Both the position numbers and the translations under genes were made by a program. A stretch of 49,159 nt of DNA. Origin: CAZMVY01 sp964617875 (GTDB lineage Bacteria; Planctomycetota; Phycisphaerae; UBA1845; PWPN01). Shown piece after piece: positions 34,688-43,801 of this stretch. The stretch lies in the NCBI GenBank assembly GCA_964617875.1, contig CAZUAI010000039.1, positions 1 through 49,159 on the forward strand, in the 5' to 3' direction. Numbering within the stretch: the stretch's first letter is position 1; each line of letters begins with the position of its first letter. The notes below the pieces were generated by a model. The model did not search any database and was not told the origin of the DNA. It saw only the letters and a program-made list of their open reading frames with translations.

Positions 34688-36110
34688 AGTAGTGGGTAAG
34701 GTTAGCCCAGAGGAACTTCCAGCTCTCCTCACTGCGGCACAGTTGCACGCGGCACTGGATGGACATCGGGGCGTTGCGGGCCCGCACCTCGGGCGACAGC
34801 TTCCAGATCCACTGGTTCATCGGCTTGAACGTGGTGATGGCGAGTTCCGGAGGCCCCACGAGGCAGTTCTGGAAGAAGCAGTCGCTGACGCCGCCGATCG
34901 CCGCCCGCTTGAACTCGTATTGCCAGTGAGCGTTGTTGCCTTTGTCGTTGCACAGGTCCTTGATCTCGCAGTCGCGGACGCTCACCATCGTCGAGTTGCT
35001 GATGGTGACGCCTGCCGAAAGCTTGCCGGACGGACCGTTGGTGTCCAGGCCCACCTCGCCGCCGATGTTATAGCTGATGCCGCTGGTGATCTGCGTCTCC
35101 TTGTTGGCAGTTGACGGACTCGACTGGATCAAGCCCACGGCAGCCGTGTTGTTCACGAATCCCGACATCGACGTGTCCATCTCGATCTGGTCAAGATACC
35201 AGCCGCGGTTCATGCTCTGGTTGATCGTGTAGGCACCCTTGCCGCTGAAGACGCCGTACTGCTGCACGTAGAACCAGTCATATGCCTTCGACGGATCCGA
35301 CGAGATCGAGTGGCACTTGTAGACGAAGTGCGAAACCTGGTAGTTGTTGCCTTCCTGCACGAAGTTGCCCTGATCCACGAAGGCGGCCGCGAGTTGCGTC
35401 AGGCTGCTGGCGTCCGCCTCCTTCAGGGCCCGGTTCTTCGCGTTGACGGCCAGCGGCGTCTCGGAGCGGCTCCCGTCTTCCGACAGCCATTGCGCAAAGA
35501 TTTCGACGCGCGAGTCCTGCCACATATCGTTGTCATCGTCCAGCGAGACATCCGTCGGGTTCGTCGTCGTCGTGGACTCCGTCTGGCCGGTCTGGAGGTT
35601 CACTCTGGATTCCTCGGTGTACCCCGTCGCAACCACCGGCGGCGGGAACTGCGACCATTGCCACGCGTCGCCGTCCGACTCGCCGTCCACGGCGTAGATC
35701 TCCGCGTAGACCTCGCCGTCCGGGAACGAGTACTCGAAGACGGCGTTTTCTAGGACGGTCCGCTGGAGGAAGAGGATCTGGTTGAGGTCGGCGTGGACGA
35801 GGGCAACGGGATGGCCTGCCTCGTGAATCGCCCGGATCGCGTTCCGCTCGTCGGTGGAGAGCGACATCAGCGCGCTGCCGGCGATCACGACGGGCTTGTC
35901 GGTTTGTGTCCCGTCGAACGGAACGAGCGTGACGAACTGCCCGATATCGTCGGCGAGCACGCCGGCGAACTCGCCGGCCTGATACACGACCGGCTTGACC
36001 GTGTCATTGTTGTCTGTGCCCTGATCGTTGGTCGGAAGCGGCCAGAAGCCGCAGCCGGCCAGAATCGAAATACCCACACCCGCAAGACACAAGAACACAA
36101 ACGTTCGCAT
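34626..36110 (-). CDS. Lipoprotein, C-terminus possibly leukocidin/hemolysin-like
   Basis: A 494-residue surface lipoprotein: leader followed by lipobox LAGC, Cys20. The first half (about 30-210) has no domain I recognise and is acidic. The second half contains TQITSGISYNIGGEVGL, a Ser/Gly-rich amphipathic stretch SAGVTISNSTMVSV, then Trp-rich strands and paired Cys residues (CFFQNC, CRVQLC). This resembles the stem and rim layout of leukocidin/hemolysin beta-pore-forming toxins, but only weakly. AAGGAGG lies 7 nt before ATG 36110, an excellent ribosome binding site. It is a single-gene unit. Confidence 0.6.
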   Translation of the reverse strand: MRTFVFLCLAGVGISILAGCGFWPLPTNDQGTDNNDTVKPVVYQAGEFAGVLADDIGQFVTLVPFDGTQTDKPVVIAGSALMSLSTDERNAIRAIHEAGHPVALVHADLNQILFLQRTVLENAVFEYSFPDGEVYAEIYAVDGESDGDAWQWSQFPPPVVATGYTEESRVNLQTGQTESTTTTNPTDVSLDDDNDMWQDSRVEIFAQWLSEDGSRSETPLAVNAKNRALKEADASSLTQLAAAFVDQGNFVQEGNNYQVSHFVYKCHSISSDPSKAYDWFYVQQYGVFSGKGAYTINQSMNRGWYLDQIEMDTSMSGFVNNTAAVGLIQSSPSTANKETQITSGISYNIGGEVGLDTNGPSGKLSAGVTISNSTMVSVRDCEIKDLCNDKGNNAHWQYEFKRAAIGGVSDCFFQNCLVGPPELAITTFKPMNQWIWKLSPEVRARNAPMSIQCRVQLCRSEESWKFLWANLTHYFKATYWARTIYVPYPPTAAQ

Positions 36111-36445
36111 GGGATACCTCCTTGTCGCTTCGACGGCACGAAATACCATTCTCGCTTCAGTGCCGCCTGGGTCCGAGCCACCATCGCCTGGCGCCGCCGG
36201 GGAACCACACTACCCGTAGCGTACGCCCTCGGCGAAACCAACGCAATACAGCCAAGGCCGCGAGCGACGCCTTTGAAAGACGATCGCAGGTTTCGCGATC
36301 CACATGCCCAGCCGGATCGTAAGCCCTCCGGGGAGACTCGGGGGCACCGGCAGGGTTCGTGTGTCCCTGCTGCTCCGGCCGGTTGAAATCCGAGACCGTC
36401 GGCGGTAGGGTATGGTTGCCGCCGTACCCGGAGGGATTCACCGCC

Positions 36446-36469
36446 GAGGCCCCGGCCGTTCGGGGCCTC
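36446..36469. repeat. Strong GC hairpin in a 444-nt gene-free region
   Basis: GAGGCCCCG (36446-36454), 6-nt loop, CGGGGCCTC (36461-36469): a perfect 9-bp stem without a T-tract on either strand. A second small inverted repeat, CGGCGG/CCGCCG (36400-36424), lies just upstream. The region 36111-36554 between divergent genes contains no other gene-like signal; these hairpins would lie in the leader of the HEAT-repeat gene. Confidence 0.4.
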
Positions 36470-36554
36470 CCGGATACGCTCCACCACGCGGACCTCGTTG
36501 GCCTGCCGGAGCGGCCGAACAAGGCGTCAACGTTTCGTCGAGAGGTGTGGATCG

Positions 36555-38993
36555 GTGCAGCGAACGACCGTTGCACTCGCGTGGATGACCTCGTCGTGGG
36601 CCGCACTGCTGTGCGGCGCCGCCGAACCTGCAACCGGACCGTCCTCCCGCCCAGCCGCCACGGCGGCGTCCCTTCGGCCCGAGACCCGGGAGGGGCAGCT
36701 CCATCAGTGGATGGCCTGCCTGACGGGCGAGAACGCACCGGCAATCCGCAAAGCCGCCTGCGGCGACATGCTCGCCTCCGGTTGGCCCGAGGCGGTCACC
36801 GGCCTGGCCGACCTGCTTTGCTCAAACACCGACCCCGCGGCTACGCTCGCCGTGTGTGAAACGGTTGCCGCGACCCGGTCGCCTCCCGCCGCCTTCGTGA
36901 AACCCCTCTTATCACTGGTTGACGCCCCGGATCCGGCGATCCGCGAAGCCGTGGCCGCCGCGCTTGGCGTCTATGACGATCCGGCCATCGTCCCGGCGCT
37001 CGCCCGACACGTGAAGGACCGCGCCGCGCCGTTGTCCCGCCGGGTGGCGGCCATCCAGGCCCTCGCCGGCGCGTACGACGTCGTGAACGCCGTCGATACC
37101 CTCGTCGCGGCCTTGGACGACCCGGACCCGCGAGTCCGCTCCGCCGCCGCAACCGCCCTGCCGAAGCTGGCCCCCGTCGATTTCGGCGTTGATCCGGCGG
37201 CGTGGCGGGGTTGGTGGAAGACCGGTCGGGCCGGCCTGGTCAACGGCCTCAGTCAGAAGCTCCGTCAGCAGCAACGTCGTTATGACGTCCTGGAGACACG
37301 CTACATCGAGCTTCTCAAGACCTCCTTCGACAAGGTGCCGGATGACCAGCGTGACGCCCGGTTGCTTGAGTGGTTTCGTTCGCCGTTTGCGACCGAGCGG
37401 CAAGCTGCGGTCCAGTTCGTTCACGAACGCCTCCGCGATGCGAAGACCCCCTCGCCCGCCGTGGGCCAGGCCGTCCGCGCACTGGCCGCCGACCCGGACG
37501 CTCGCGTGCGCCGCGACGTCATGCTTACGATCCGCGACTTCCGCGAACCGGCCGACGCCGCGTTCCTGCTCGATTGCCTCGCACGCGAACACGATCGCAG
37601 CGTCCGCGCCGGCATCCTCAGCGCCCTCGGTCGCCTCGGTTCTCCGGCGGCGATCCCCGCGTGCATCGCGGCGATGACGGACCCGAACGAAGAGGTAGTG
37701 ATGGAGGCGGTGACGGCTCTCGGCTGGCTGGCACAGGAACTTCGCAATTCCGACCGCGCCGGCCTCGAACCAGCCGTCGAGGCCGTCATCCGGCGATTCA
37801 ACCCCCTGCCCGCGGAGCCCGCCCTGCGCGAACGGGTGATCGGCACGATGTCTCGAATGAAAGACCCGCGGTTTGCGCCGTCGCTCCGCCAGGCCGTCGG
37901 AGAAAGCGAGGCGAGCCCCGCGACCAGCGTGCTGGCGATGAACGGGCTCGAGCTTCTGGGCGACCCGGCCAACATCGATGTTGCCCTGGAACGTCTCGCG
38001 GACAAGGATGCCGCCGTGCGCGAGGCCGCCGTCAAGGCAACCGGCGCCCTCGGCCGCACGACCGAGCACTTCGCCCGGCTCGCCGCCATGCTTGAGCCCG
38101 GCCGTGAGAAGCTCAAGACCATCCAGACCACTGCGTGGGAGGCATGCCGAGCCGTGTTCGAGCGACTGGGTACGGGCGATCAGCTTGGGGTCCTGAAGGA
38201 CCTCGGCGCGAAGTCCGACCCGATAACGTCCGAGCGGTTCATCCAGTTGTTTACGGCCATTGAGTCCAAGCTGTCCACGATGAGCCCCCCGCCGTCCGAT
38301 CTCGCGGCGATCCGCCTGCAGGCCGCGAGCGCCCTTGTCCGAATCAACCGGGATGCCGAGGCGGCATCGGCCGTCGAAAAGGCACTGCCGCTGCTGGCCG
38401 GCGCCCCCGCCGCCCAGCAGAAGGAAGCCCTTCTGATCATGCTGAAGGCGCTGCTCCGCGCCGGGCAGTTCGATAAGGCCGTCGCCGTGACGACCACACG
38501 CCCGGCCCTCGCCGCACCGGGCGACGACGCCGTCGCGCAGGTGTTTCTGGACCACCTCGACTCGCTGATCGCCCGGAACAGGCCGGACGCGGCCATCGCG
38601 CTGCTGGATCGGCTGCCGTCCGGCGGGGACTCCTGGCTCGGTGCCGGCAGAACCGGCCGGCTCCGCGACCTGCGGCGCAGCGCGATCCGGCTTCAGCTTG
38701 CCCGCGACCGCGAAGACGTACGGAAGTGGATCGCAGATCTGAAGAAAGGCGGGGACGCCGCGACCAACGCCTCGGTCATGCTTCGGCAACTGGGCGTACG
38801 CGCGATCAGTCCGCTCAAGAGCGAGATCCCGAATCTGATCGCGGCCGACGCGGGCGACCGGATCGTCGAGAAGACGCTCGTCGATCTGCTGAAGGAACTC
38901 GTCCCGGAGTGGCAGCCGTACAACCTCGACGGCAAGCCCGAAGACAAGTTGAAGGCACTGCAGGCGATACCTGAGCCGAAACAACCGGCCTGA
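36555..38993 (+). CDS. Exported HEAT-repeat protein
   Basis: An 812-residue protein built mostly from HEAT-like alpha-alpha repeats, e.g. AIREAVAAALGVYDDPAIVP, DPDPRVRSAAATALPKLAPV, DRSVRAGILSALGRLGSPAA and DAAVREAAVKATGALGR. An N-terminal hydrophobic segment (about 4-23) is a probable signal peptide. The last 250 residues are tetratricopeptide-like helices. HEAT solenoids generally act as binding scaffolds; the partner is unknown. GTG 36555 is chosen because AGAGG lies 9 nt upstream and puts the signal sequence at the start. The gene stands alone, with a 165-nt gap downstream holding only a tandem GAGAATGG. Confidence 0.75.
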   Translation: MQRTTVALAWMTSSWAALLCGAAEPATGPSSRPAATAASLRPETREGQLHQWMACLTGENAPAIRKAACGDMLASGWPEAVTGLADLLCSNTDPAATLAVCETVAATRSPPAAFVKPLLSLVDAPDPAIREAVAAALGVYDDPAIVPALARHVKDRAAPLSRRVAAIQALAGAYDVVNAVDTLVAALDDPDPRVRSAAATALPKLAPVDFGVDPAAWRGWWKTGRAGLVNGLSQKLRQQQRRYDVLETRYIELLKTSFDKVPDDQRDARLLEWFRSPFATERQAAVQFVHERLRDAKTPSPAVGQAVRALAADPDARVRRDVMLTIRDFREPADAAFLLDCLAREHDRSVRAGILSALGRLGSPAAIPACIAAMTDPNEEVVMEAVTALGWLAQELRNSDRAGLEPAVEAVIRRFNPLPAEPALRERVIGTMSRMKDPRFAPSLRQAVGESEASPATSVLAMNGLELLGDPANIDVALERLADKDAAVREAAVKATGALGRTTEHFARLAAMLEPGREKLKTIQTTAWEACRAVFERLGTGDQLGVLKDLGAKSDPITSERFIQLFTAIESKLSTMSPPPSDLAAIRLQAASALVRINRDAEAASAVEKALPLLAGAPAAQQKEALLIMLKALLRAGQFDKAVAVTTTRPALAAPGDDAVAQVFLDHLDSLIARNRPDAAIALLDRLPSGGDSWLGAGRTGRLRDLRRSAIRLQLARDREDVRKWIADLKKGGDAATNASVMLRQLGVRAISPLKSEIPNLIAADAGDRIVEKTLVDLLKELVPEWQPYNLDGKPEDKLKALQAIPEPKQPA

Positions 38994-39158
38994 GAATGGG
39001 AGAATGGGAAAGGCGCCCGTGCAGACCCTGCCGGGACAAGTGCGCTCCGTCGTCGCATTCGGCAACGACGGGAAAGCGAAAAAGGCGCCGGCGAGGACTG
39101 TCTCTGCAGCCGACCGGCCTGCTTGCCAAGACCGCCCCATCGGCGTACACAGGAACCT

Positions 39159-41120
39159 ATGACGTCCGCCGTCGTCTCGAACGAGGTGTACCTCAGGAAC
39201 ATCGCCGCCCTCTGGCGGACCGATCCGCGTCTCGCCTGCGAGATCGACGACTGGGGCGAGCCGCGGAGCGTGAAGATCGAGCCCTCGCGCAGCGGCCCGC
39301 CCACCGCCGTCGCCGTCGACGAACAGGGCCGGTCCGTCTACCTCCACAGCCGCCACGACCCCGTCGGCGAGGCCCGGCGGCTCGCGGACGGCGTGCCGAT
39401 CGAAGGTCACTACGGTTTCCTCGTGTGCGGCCTGGGGCTCGGCTACCACATCCGGGCGCTTTACGAGCGCACCCGGGGCGAGGCCGTCCTGCTGATCGGA
39501 GAGCCCAACCGCGACATTCTGGCCGCGGCGATGTTCCACACCGACCTGTCCGAGGCCATCGGCTCCGGCAAGTGCGTCTTTCTCACGCAACTCGACAAGG
39601 CCTATCTCCACGACCGCCTCGACCCGAACGGCGCGACGATCCTGCTCGGGATGCAGATCGTCGCCCACCCGCCGAGCGAACGGCTCGCCGGCGAGTTCTT
39701 CCGGGCGCTGCGGGCCGAGGTTACCGACTACGTCGCCTATGCGCGGATGTGCCTCGTCACCGTCGTCGCCAACTCGCGGATCACCTGCAAGAACATCGCC
39801 TACAACCTGCCGGCGTACCTGAGCACGCCGCCGATCGACGGGCTTCGCGGCCGCTTCGCCGGCCTGCCGGGCATCGTGATCTCCGCCGGGCCGTCGCTCG
39901 CCCGCAACATCGACCAGCTCGCCGCCCTGCGCGACCGCGCCGTCCTCATCGCCGTCCAGACGACGCTCAAGCCGCTGCTCAGCCGCGGCATCCGGCCGCA
40001 CTTCGTGACCTCGCTCGATTTCCACGAGATCTCGAAGGGCTTCTTCGACGGCCTCGACGCCGACGCGATCGCCGACGTCCACCTCGTCGCCGAGCCCAAG
40101 GTCACCTGGCACGTCATCGACGCCTACCGCCGCCTCGGCGGCATGATCTCGCTGCTGGGCAACGGCTTCGCCGGCCTGTGCATCGGCCGGGATCTCGCCG
40201 CCCGCGACGGACTCGAGGCCGGGGCGACCGTCGCCCACCTCGCCTTCTACCTCGCCGAGTACATGGGCTGCGACCCGATCCTCTTCGTCGGCCAGGATCT
40301 CGCCTACAGCGACAACACGTACTACGCCCCGGGCGTCGCCATTCACCAGGCCTGGCGGCCCGAACTCAACCGCTTCCACACGATCGAGATGAAGGAGTGG
40401 GAGCGGATCGTCCGCGGGCGCAACATCCTGCGGAAGGTGAAGGACATTCACGGCAACGAGATCTACACCGACGAGCAGCTGTTCACCTACCACCAGCAGT
40501 TCGAGAAGGACTTCGCCGTCGCCCGCGCCCGGCTGATCGACGCGACCGAGGGCGGCGCCCGCAAGGCCGGCACGACCGTCATGACGCTTGCGGAGGCGGC
40601 ACGGCAGTTCTGCGCGGCGCCGATCCCCCCCGACCGCTTCGACTACCGCCGCCGGCTCGTCTGGCACGACGGCAGCCGCCTCCGGCCCGGCCGCGACGCC
40701 CTGGCCAAACGCGCCGACGACGTCCGACGGCTCCGCGACCGGGCGAAATCGCTGATCGAGGTCCTCCAGGAACTGACGCGGCTTGTGGACCGGCCGGCCG
40801 AGTTCAACCGCAGGCTGGCCCGCGTGGACGAGCTTCGCACGCAGATCCAACACCAGGAAGACGTGTACCACATGCTGAGCATGATGGGCCAGCACGCGGA
40901 ACTGCGCCGCCACAAGGCCGACCGCTGCCTCGAGGTCGAGGGCGTCACGGGGCCCGACCGCGCCCGCCGTCAGCTCGCCCGCGACATCGAATTCGCCGGC
41001 GCCATGGTCGAGGCGGCCGACGCCCTGCTCGCGATCTTCGACGAGTCCCTCGCCCGACTCGATCGCGAGATCGAGCAGGGCTGCGCGGCACAAACGAGTT
41101 GCAGGTCAACTCCGCGGTGA
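39159..41120 (+). CDS. Maf/DUF115 (MptE-like) glycosyltransferase-type protein
   Basis: A 653-residue cytoplasmic protein of the motility-associated factor family. The core DUF115 (6-hydroxymethylpterin pyrophosphokinase MptE-like) domain is clear: GIVISAGPSLARNIDQL, VLIAVQTTLKPLLSRGIRP, VTSLDFH, then FVGQDLAYSDNTYYAPGV. Family members in flagellated bacteria transfer nonulosonic acids to flagellin. Here no flagellar gene is nearby, so another surface protein or the EPS locus might be served. ATG 39159 has AGGA 5 nt upstream. The last 120 residues are helical and charged. Confidence 0.85.
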   Translation: MTSAVVSNEVYLRNIAALWRTDPRLACEIDDWGEPRSVKIEPSRSGPPTAVAVDEQGRSVYLHSRHDPVGEARRLADGVPIEGHYGFLVCGLGLGYHIRALYERTRGEAVLLIGEPNRDILAAAMFHTDLSEAIGSGKCVFLTQLDKAYLHDRLDPNGATILLGMQIVAHPPSERLAGEFFRALRAEVTDYVAYARMCLVTVVANSRITCKNIAYNLPAYLSTPPIDGLRGRFAGLPGIVISAGPSLARNIDQLAALRDRAVLIAVQTTLKPLLSRGIRPHFVTSLDFHEISKGFFDGLDADAIADVHLVAEPKVTWHVIDAYRRLGGMISLLGNGFAGLCIGRDLAARDGLEAGATVAHLAFYLAEYMGCDPILFVGQDLAYSDNTYYAPGVAIHQAWRPELNRFHTIEMKEWERIVRGRNILRKVKDIHGNEIYTDEQLFTYHQQFEKDFAVARARLIDATEGGARKAGTTVMTLAEAARQFCAAPIPPDRFDYRRRLVWHDGSRLRPGRDALAKRADDVRRLRDRAKSLIEVLQELTRLVDRPAEFNRRLARVDELRTQIQHQEDVYHMLSMMGQHAELRRHKADRCLEVEGVTGPDRARRQLARDIEFAGAMVEAADALLAIFDESLARLDREIEQGCAAQTSCRSTPR

Positions 41121-41235
41121 ATCATGCTTCCAGGCTGCACCGTGATATTCCCACGGTCGATGACGGGATTTCATGGCCACTGACCGCTCCCGTTCCAGGA
41201 GATCGTCAGCGTAGAATCGTGCCCCCGGTGCGCGG

Positions 41236-42210
41236 CTACCGCTTCGCGGTCACGATCCCCACGGCCTTGCGAACGTCTTCCATCGTCTGCATCGCCACGG
41301 CGCGGGCGCGGCGGCCGCCGTCGGCCAGGATGTCCTCGACCTCGGCGGGGTTCTTCTCGAGTTCCGCATAGCGCTTCCGGGCGGGGCCGAGCGTCTCGAG
41401 GAACAGTTCGAAAAGGCGTTTCTTCGCCTCGCCGTAGCCCGTGCCGCCGCGGCGGTACCTGTCCTCCCACTCCTGCCGCTCCGCCGGCGAGGCGAAGAGC
41501 TTCAGCAGCGCGAAGACGTTGCACTTGTCCGGGTCCTTCGGGTCGGCGACGGGCGTGCTGTCGGTCTTGATCGACATGATCCGGCTCCGCGCCTCCTTCT
41601 CGGGGCCGAACAGTTCGATGCCGTTGTCGTAGCTCTTGCTCATCTTCTCGCCGTCGATGCCCGGAACGACGGCGACCTCCTCGCGGATCATGGGCTCGGG
41701 GCGGACGAGGATCTCGCCGTAGCGGTGGTTGAACTTGCCCTGGATGTCCTGCGTCACCTCGATGTGCTGCTTCTGGTCCTGGCCGACGGGCACGGCGTGC
41801 GAGCGGTAGATGAGGATGTCGGCCGCCTGGAGCACCGGGTAGGCGAAGAGCCCGTGGTTGGGCGAGAGACCCTTGTCGATCTTGTCCTTGTAGGACACGC
41901 AGCGTTCGAGCAGGCCCATCGGCGTCACGCACGACAGGATCCACGCCAGTTCGGTCACCTCGGGAACGTCGGACTGGCGAAACAGGACCGTTCGCTTCGG
42001 ATCGAGTCCGAGGGCGAGATACGCCATCGCGACGTGCTGCGTGTTGGCCCGTACGGCCTCCCCGTCGTCGAGGCTCGTCAGCGCGTGGTAGTTGGCGATG
42101 AAGTAGAAGCACTCGTGCTTGTCCTGCCCCTCGATCTGGGGGCGCATGGCGCCGAAGTAGTTGCCCCAGTGAAGATTCCCCGACGGCTGAATGCCCGACA
42201 ACAACCGCAT
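41236..42210 (-). CDS. trpS: Tryptophan-tRNA ligase
   Basis: A 324-residue class I aminoacyl-tRNA synthetase that charges tRNA-Trp. The HIGH-type motif lies in SGIQPSGNLHWGNYFGAM and KMSKS in DGEKMSKSYDN; length fits bacterial TrpRS. It begins 3 nt after the M50 protease gene and is probably co-transcribed with it. The 115-nt gap to the convergent Maf gene shows no clear terminator. Confidence 0.96.
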   Translation of the reverse strand: MRLLSGIQPSGNLHWGNYFGAMRPQIEGQDKHECFYFIANYHALTSLDDGEAVRANTQHVAMAYLALGLDPKRTVLFRQSDVPEVTELAWILSCVTPMGLLERCVSYKDKIDKGLSPNHGLFAYPVLQAADILIYRSHAVPVGQDQKQHIEVTQDIQGKFNHRYGEILVRPEPMIREEVAVVPGIDGEKMSKSYDNGIELFGPEKEARSRIMSIKTDSTPVADPKDPDKCNVFALLKLFASPAERQEWEDRYRRGGTGYGEAKKRLFELFLETLGPARKRYAELEKNPAEVEDILADGGRRARAVAMQTMEDVRKAVGIVTAKR

Positions 42211-42213
42211 GAT

Positions 42214-42870
42214 TCAAGACCCCACGCCCGCAACATGTTGAAGAAAGAACGCCTGTACCGGGTGAATCACCCGCCCCAGCGGGTCCGCCGCGGTATGGCT
42301 GAGAAACACCAACCCGAGGATCATGTACGGCCCCAGCGGGGCCATCTGGTAGAATCGCTCTCGCGACGGCCCCTTCGCCAGGTTGCCGAACACGTGGAAC
42401 CCGTCCAGCGGATACAGCGGGATGAGGTTGAAGACCGCCAGCCCGCAGTTCATCAGGACGGCGACGTAGCAGAACACGAAGAGCGCGCTGAACGCATAGG
42501 GCCCCCCAGCCGCCTTGATGGACAGCTCCGCCGCAATCACGCCGCGGAGCACCACGGAGAACAGGAAGGCCTGCGCCAAGTTGCTCAGCGGGCCCGAAAT
42601 GGAAACGATGATGTCATCCCGCCCGGGGTTGTCGAAATTCAGCGGATTGACGGGCACCGGCTTGGCCCAGCCGATCGGTGCGAAAAGCAGGCAGATCGCC
42701 CCGAGCGGATCGAGGTGGGCGAGCGGGTTCAGCGTGCAGCGGCCCAGGCGAAACGCCGTGGGATCGCCCAGCCGGTACGCGCTGTACGCGTGCGCGAACT
42801 CGTGGACCGTCAGGGCCAGGAGCAGCGCCGGGATCCGAATGGCCATCTCGAACGCGTCGAACCGGCCCAT
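42214..42870 (-). CDS. M50-family (site-2 protease-like) membrane metalloprotease
   Basis: A 218-residue membrane protease. Zinc-binding HEFAHAY (His23, Glu24, His27) sits in the first membrane segment, and the third-ligand motif NLIPLYPLDGFHV lies near residue 160; about five to six membrane segments are predicted. Proteins of this compact type are often of unknown substrate, and it is commonly found next to trpS in many bacteria. ATG 42870 is selected; ATG 42846 is possible and the frame is open to 42960. Confidence 0.9.
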   Translation of the reverse strand: MGRFDAFEMAIRIPALLLALTVHEFAHAYSAYRLGDPTAFRLGRCTLNPLAHLDPLGAICLLFAPIGWAKPVPVNPLNFDNPGRDDIIVSISGPLSNLAQAFLFSVVLRGVIAAELSIKAAGGPYAFSALFVFCYVAVLMNCGLAVFNLIPLYPLDGFHVFGNLAKGPSRERFYQMAPLGPYMILGLVFLSHTAADPLGRVIHPVQAFFLQHVAGVGS

Positions 42871-42978
42871 CGCCGTGGTCGCTCCGTAAGCAATGCGGTC
42901 CGCCGCCGGGCGGACCGCGCCGATCAACCCGCCGCGACGCCCTGCGCCGCCGCGATGCACACGCCCCCTTCTCCCAAG

Positions 42979-43006
42979 AACTTACGAGAAGCGTCCGGCA
43001 AGTCAA
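42979..43006 (-). promoter_or_regulatory. Possible promoter of the M50-trpS operon
   Basis: On the minus strand TTGACT (43006-43001), a 16-nt spacer and TAAGTT (42984-42979). The -35 is good and the -10 poor (three of six). The start would be about 100 nt before ATG 42870. Confidence 0.35.
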
Positions 43007-43105
43007 GCAGCGTGGCCGACGGGCGACTCTGTTTGCCCCCGTGAGGCGCGCCATGTGCCCCCGGCGACCCCTCGACGTGCGGGCACGTACCGCAGCCCAT
43101 CCGGC

Positions 43106-43134
43106 TTGACCGGCGAAGCAAATGTCGCCATGAT
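43106..43134 (+). promoter_or_regulatory. Possible promoter of sixA
   Basis: TTGACC (43106-43111), a 17-nt spacer and CATGAT (43129-43134), with a start near 43141, 42 nt before the ATG. With the minus-strand element it accounts for the 312-nt divergent gap 42871-43182, in which nothing else was seen. Confidence 0.4.
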
Positions 43135-43182
43135 GAGCAGAGTACCGGGGGGGGCCATCATCGGGAACGGGAGTATCGCAAC

Positions 43183-43683
43183 ATGAAAGTCTACGTCGTG
43201 CGTCATGGGATTGCGGTGCCGCATGGTGCGCCGGGGGTTCTGGATGACCGGTCGCGGGAACTGACGCCCGACGGCGCGAAAAAGGTCCGTCGCCACGCGG
43301 CGGCCCTCGCGCGGCTCGGCGTCGTCGTGGACGAGGTCTGGACCAGTTCGCTGTCGCGAGCCAGGCAGACGGCGGACATCCTCGCGGACGGACTCGAGGT
43401 CGCTGCGCGTCCGCGCGTCGTGAAGGCCCTGGAACCGGGTGGGGACATCCGTTCGTTGACACATCAGTTGTCGCAACGCGCTGATCGAAAGGGCATCATG
43501 CTGGTAGGCCACGAACCCGACCTCGGCCGCCTGGCGACGCACCTCATCACGGGCCTCACGCGCACGGCGATCGAGTTCAAGAAAGGCGCAGTGGCCTGCA
43601 TCGCAATCGACGACTTCAAGGCTCCTCTCCGCGGCCGGCTGCGCTGGCTTCTTACGCCAAGGCAGATGCGGCTGATGGCTTAA
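43183..43683 (+). CDS. sixA: Phosphohistidine phosphatase SixA
   Basis: A 166-residue histidine phosphatase-superfamily protein. The catalytic RHG is YVVRHGIAV (His8), the second conserved Arg is in WTSSLSRARQTADIL and the second His in LVGHEPDLGR. SixA removes phosphate from phosphohistidine in signalling proteins. It is often a neighbour of CHAD, Ppx and PPK2 genes, as here. GGGAG lies about 11 nt before ATG 43183. Its stop codon overlaps the first repeat of the Pho-box-like element. Confidence 0.9.
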   Translation: MKVYVVRHGIAVPHGAPGVLDDRSRELTPDGAKKVRRHAAALARLGVVVDEVWTSSLSRARQTADILADGLEVAARPRVVKALEPGGDIRSLTHQLSQRADRKGIMLVGHEPDLGRLATHLITGLTRTAIEFKKGAVACIAIDDFKAPLRGRLRWLLTPRQMRLMA

Positions 43684-43711
43684 CACTATCTTAATATCGT
43701 TGCCTTATGCT
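43679..43711 (+). promoter_or_regulatory. Pho-box-like direct repeats with nearby -10
   Basis: TTAACA (43680-43685) and TTAATA (43691-43696) are exact fits to the TT(A/C/T)A(C/T)A unit bound by PhoP in Bacillus, repeated at the 11-bp period characteristic of Pho boxes; the longer forms CTTAACAC and CTTAATAT resemble the cyanobacterial version. A TATGCT -10-like hexamer (43706-43711) follows. The position, ahead of polyphosphate genes, fits phosphate-starvation control. Confidence 0.4.
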
Positions 43712-43801
43712 CGGGTGATGGTTGCGAACACTGGTTCGCGGGCGCGTCGCTCGCGCCGTCGGCCGTTGCGGACACGCCTCAACACCAGGGGGGTTCCGGA
43801 C

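Noticed and set aside
36446..36469. Intrinsic terminator at the GC hairpin
   Set aside because: The 9-bp stem has no T-tract on either strand and lies between divergent genes, so no transcript needs to end there.
36912..41093. Very long minus-strand reading frame (about 1390 codons) opposite two genes
   Set aside because: It is antisense to the HEAT-repeat and Maf genes, rich in Arg/Ala/Gly/Asp as expected from the complement of high-GC codons, and has no domain signature.
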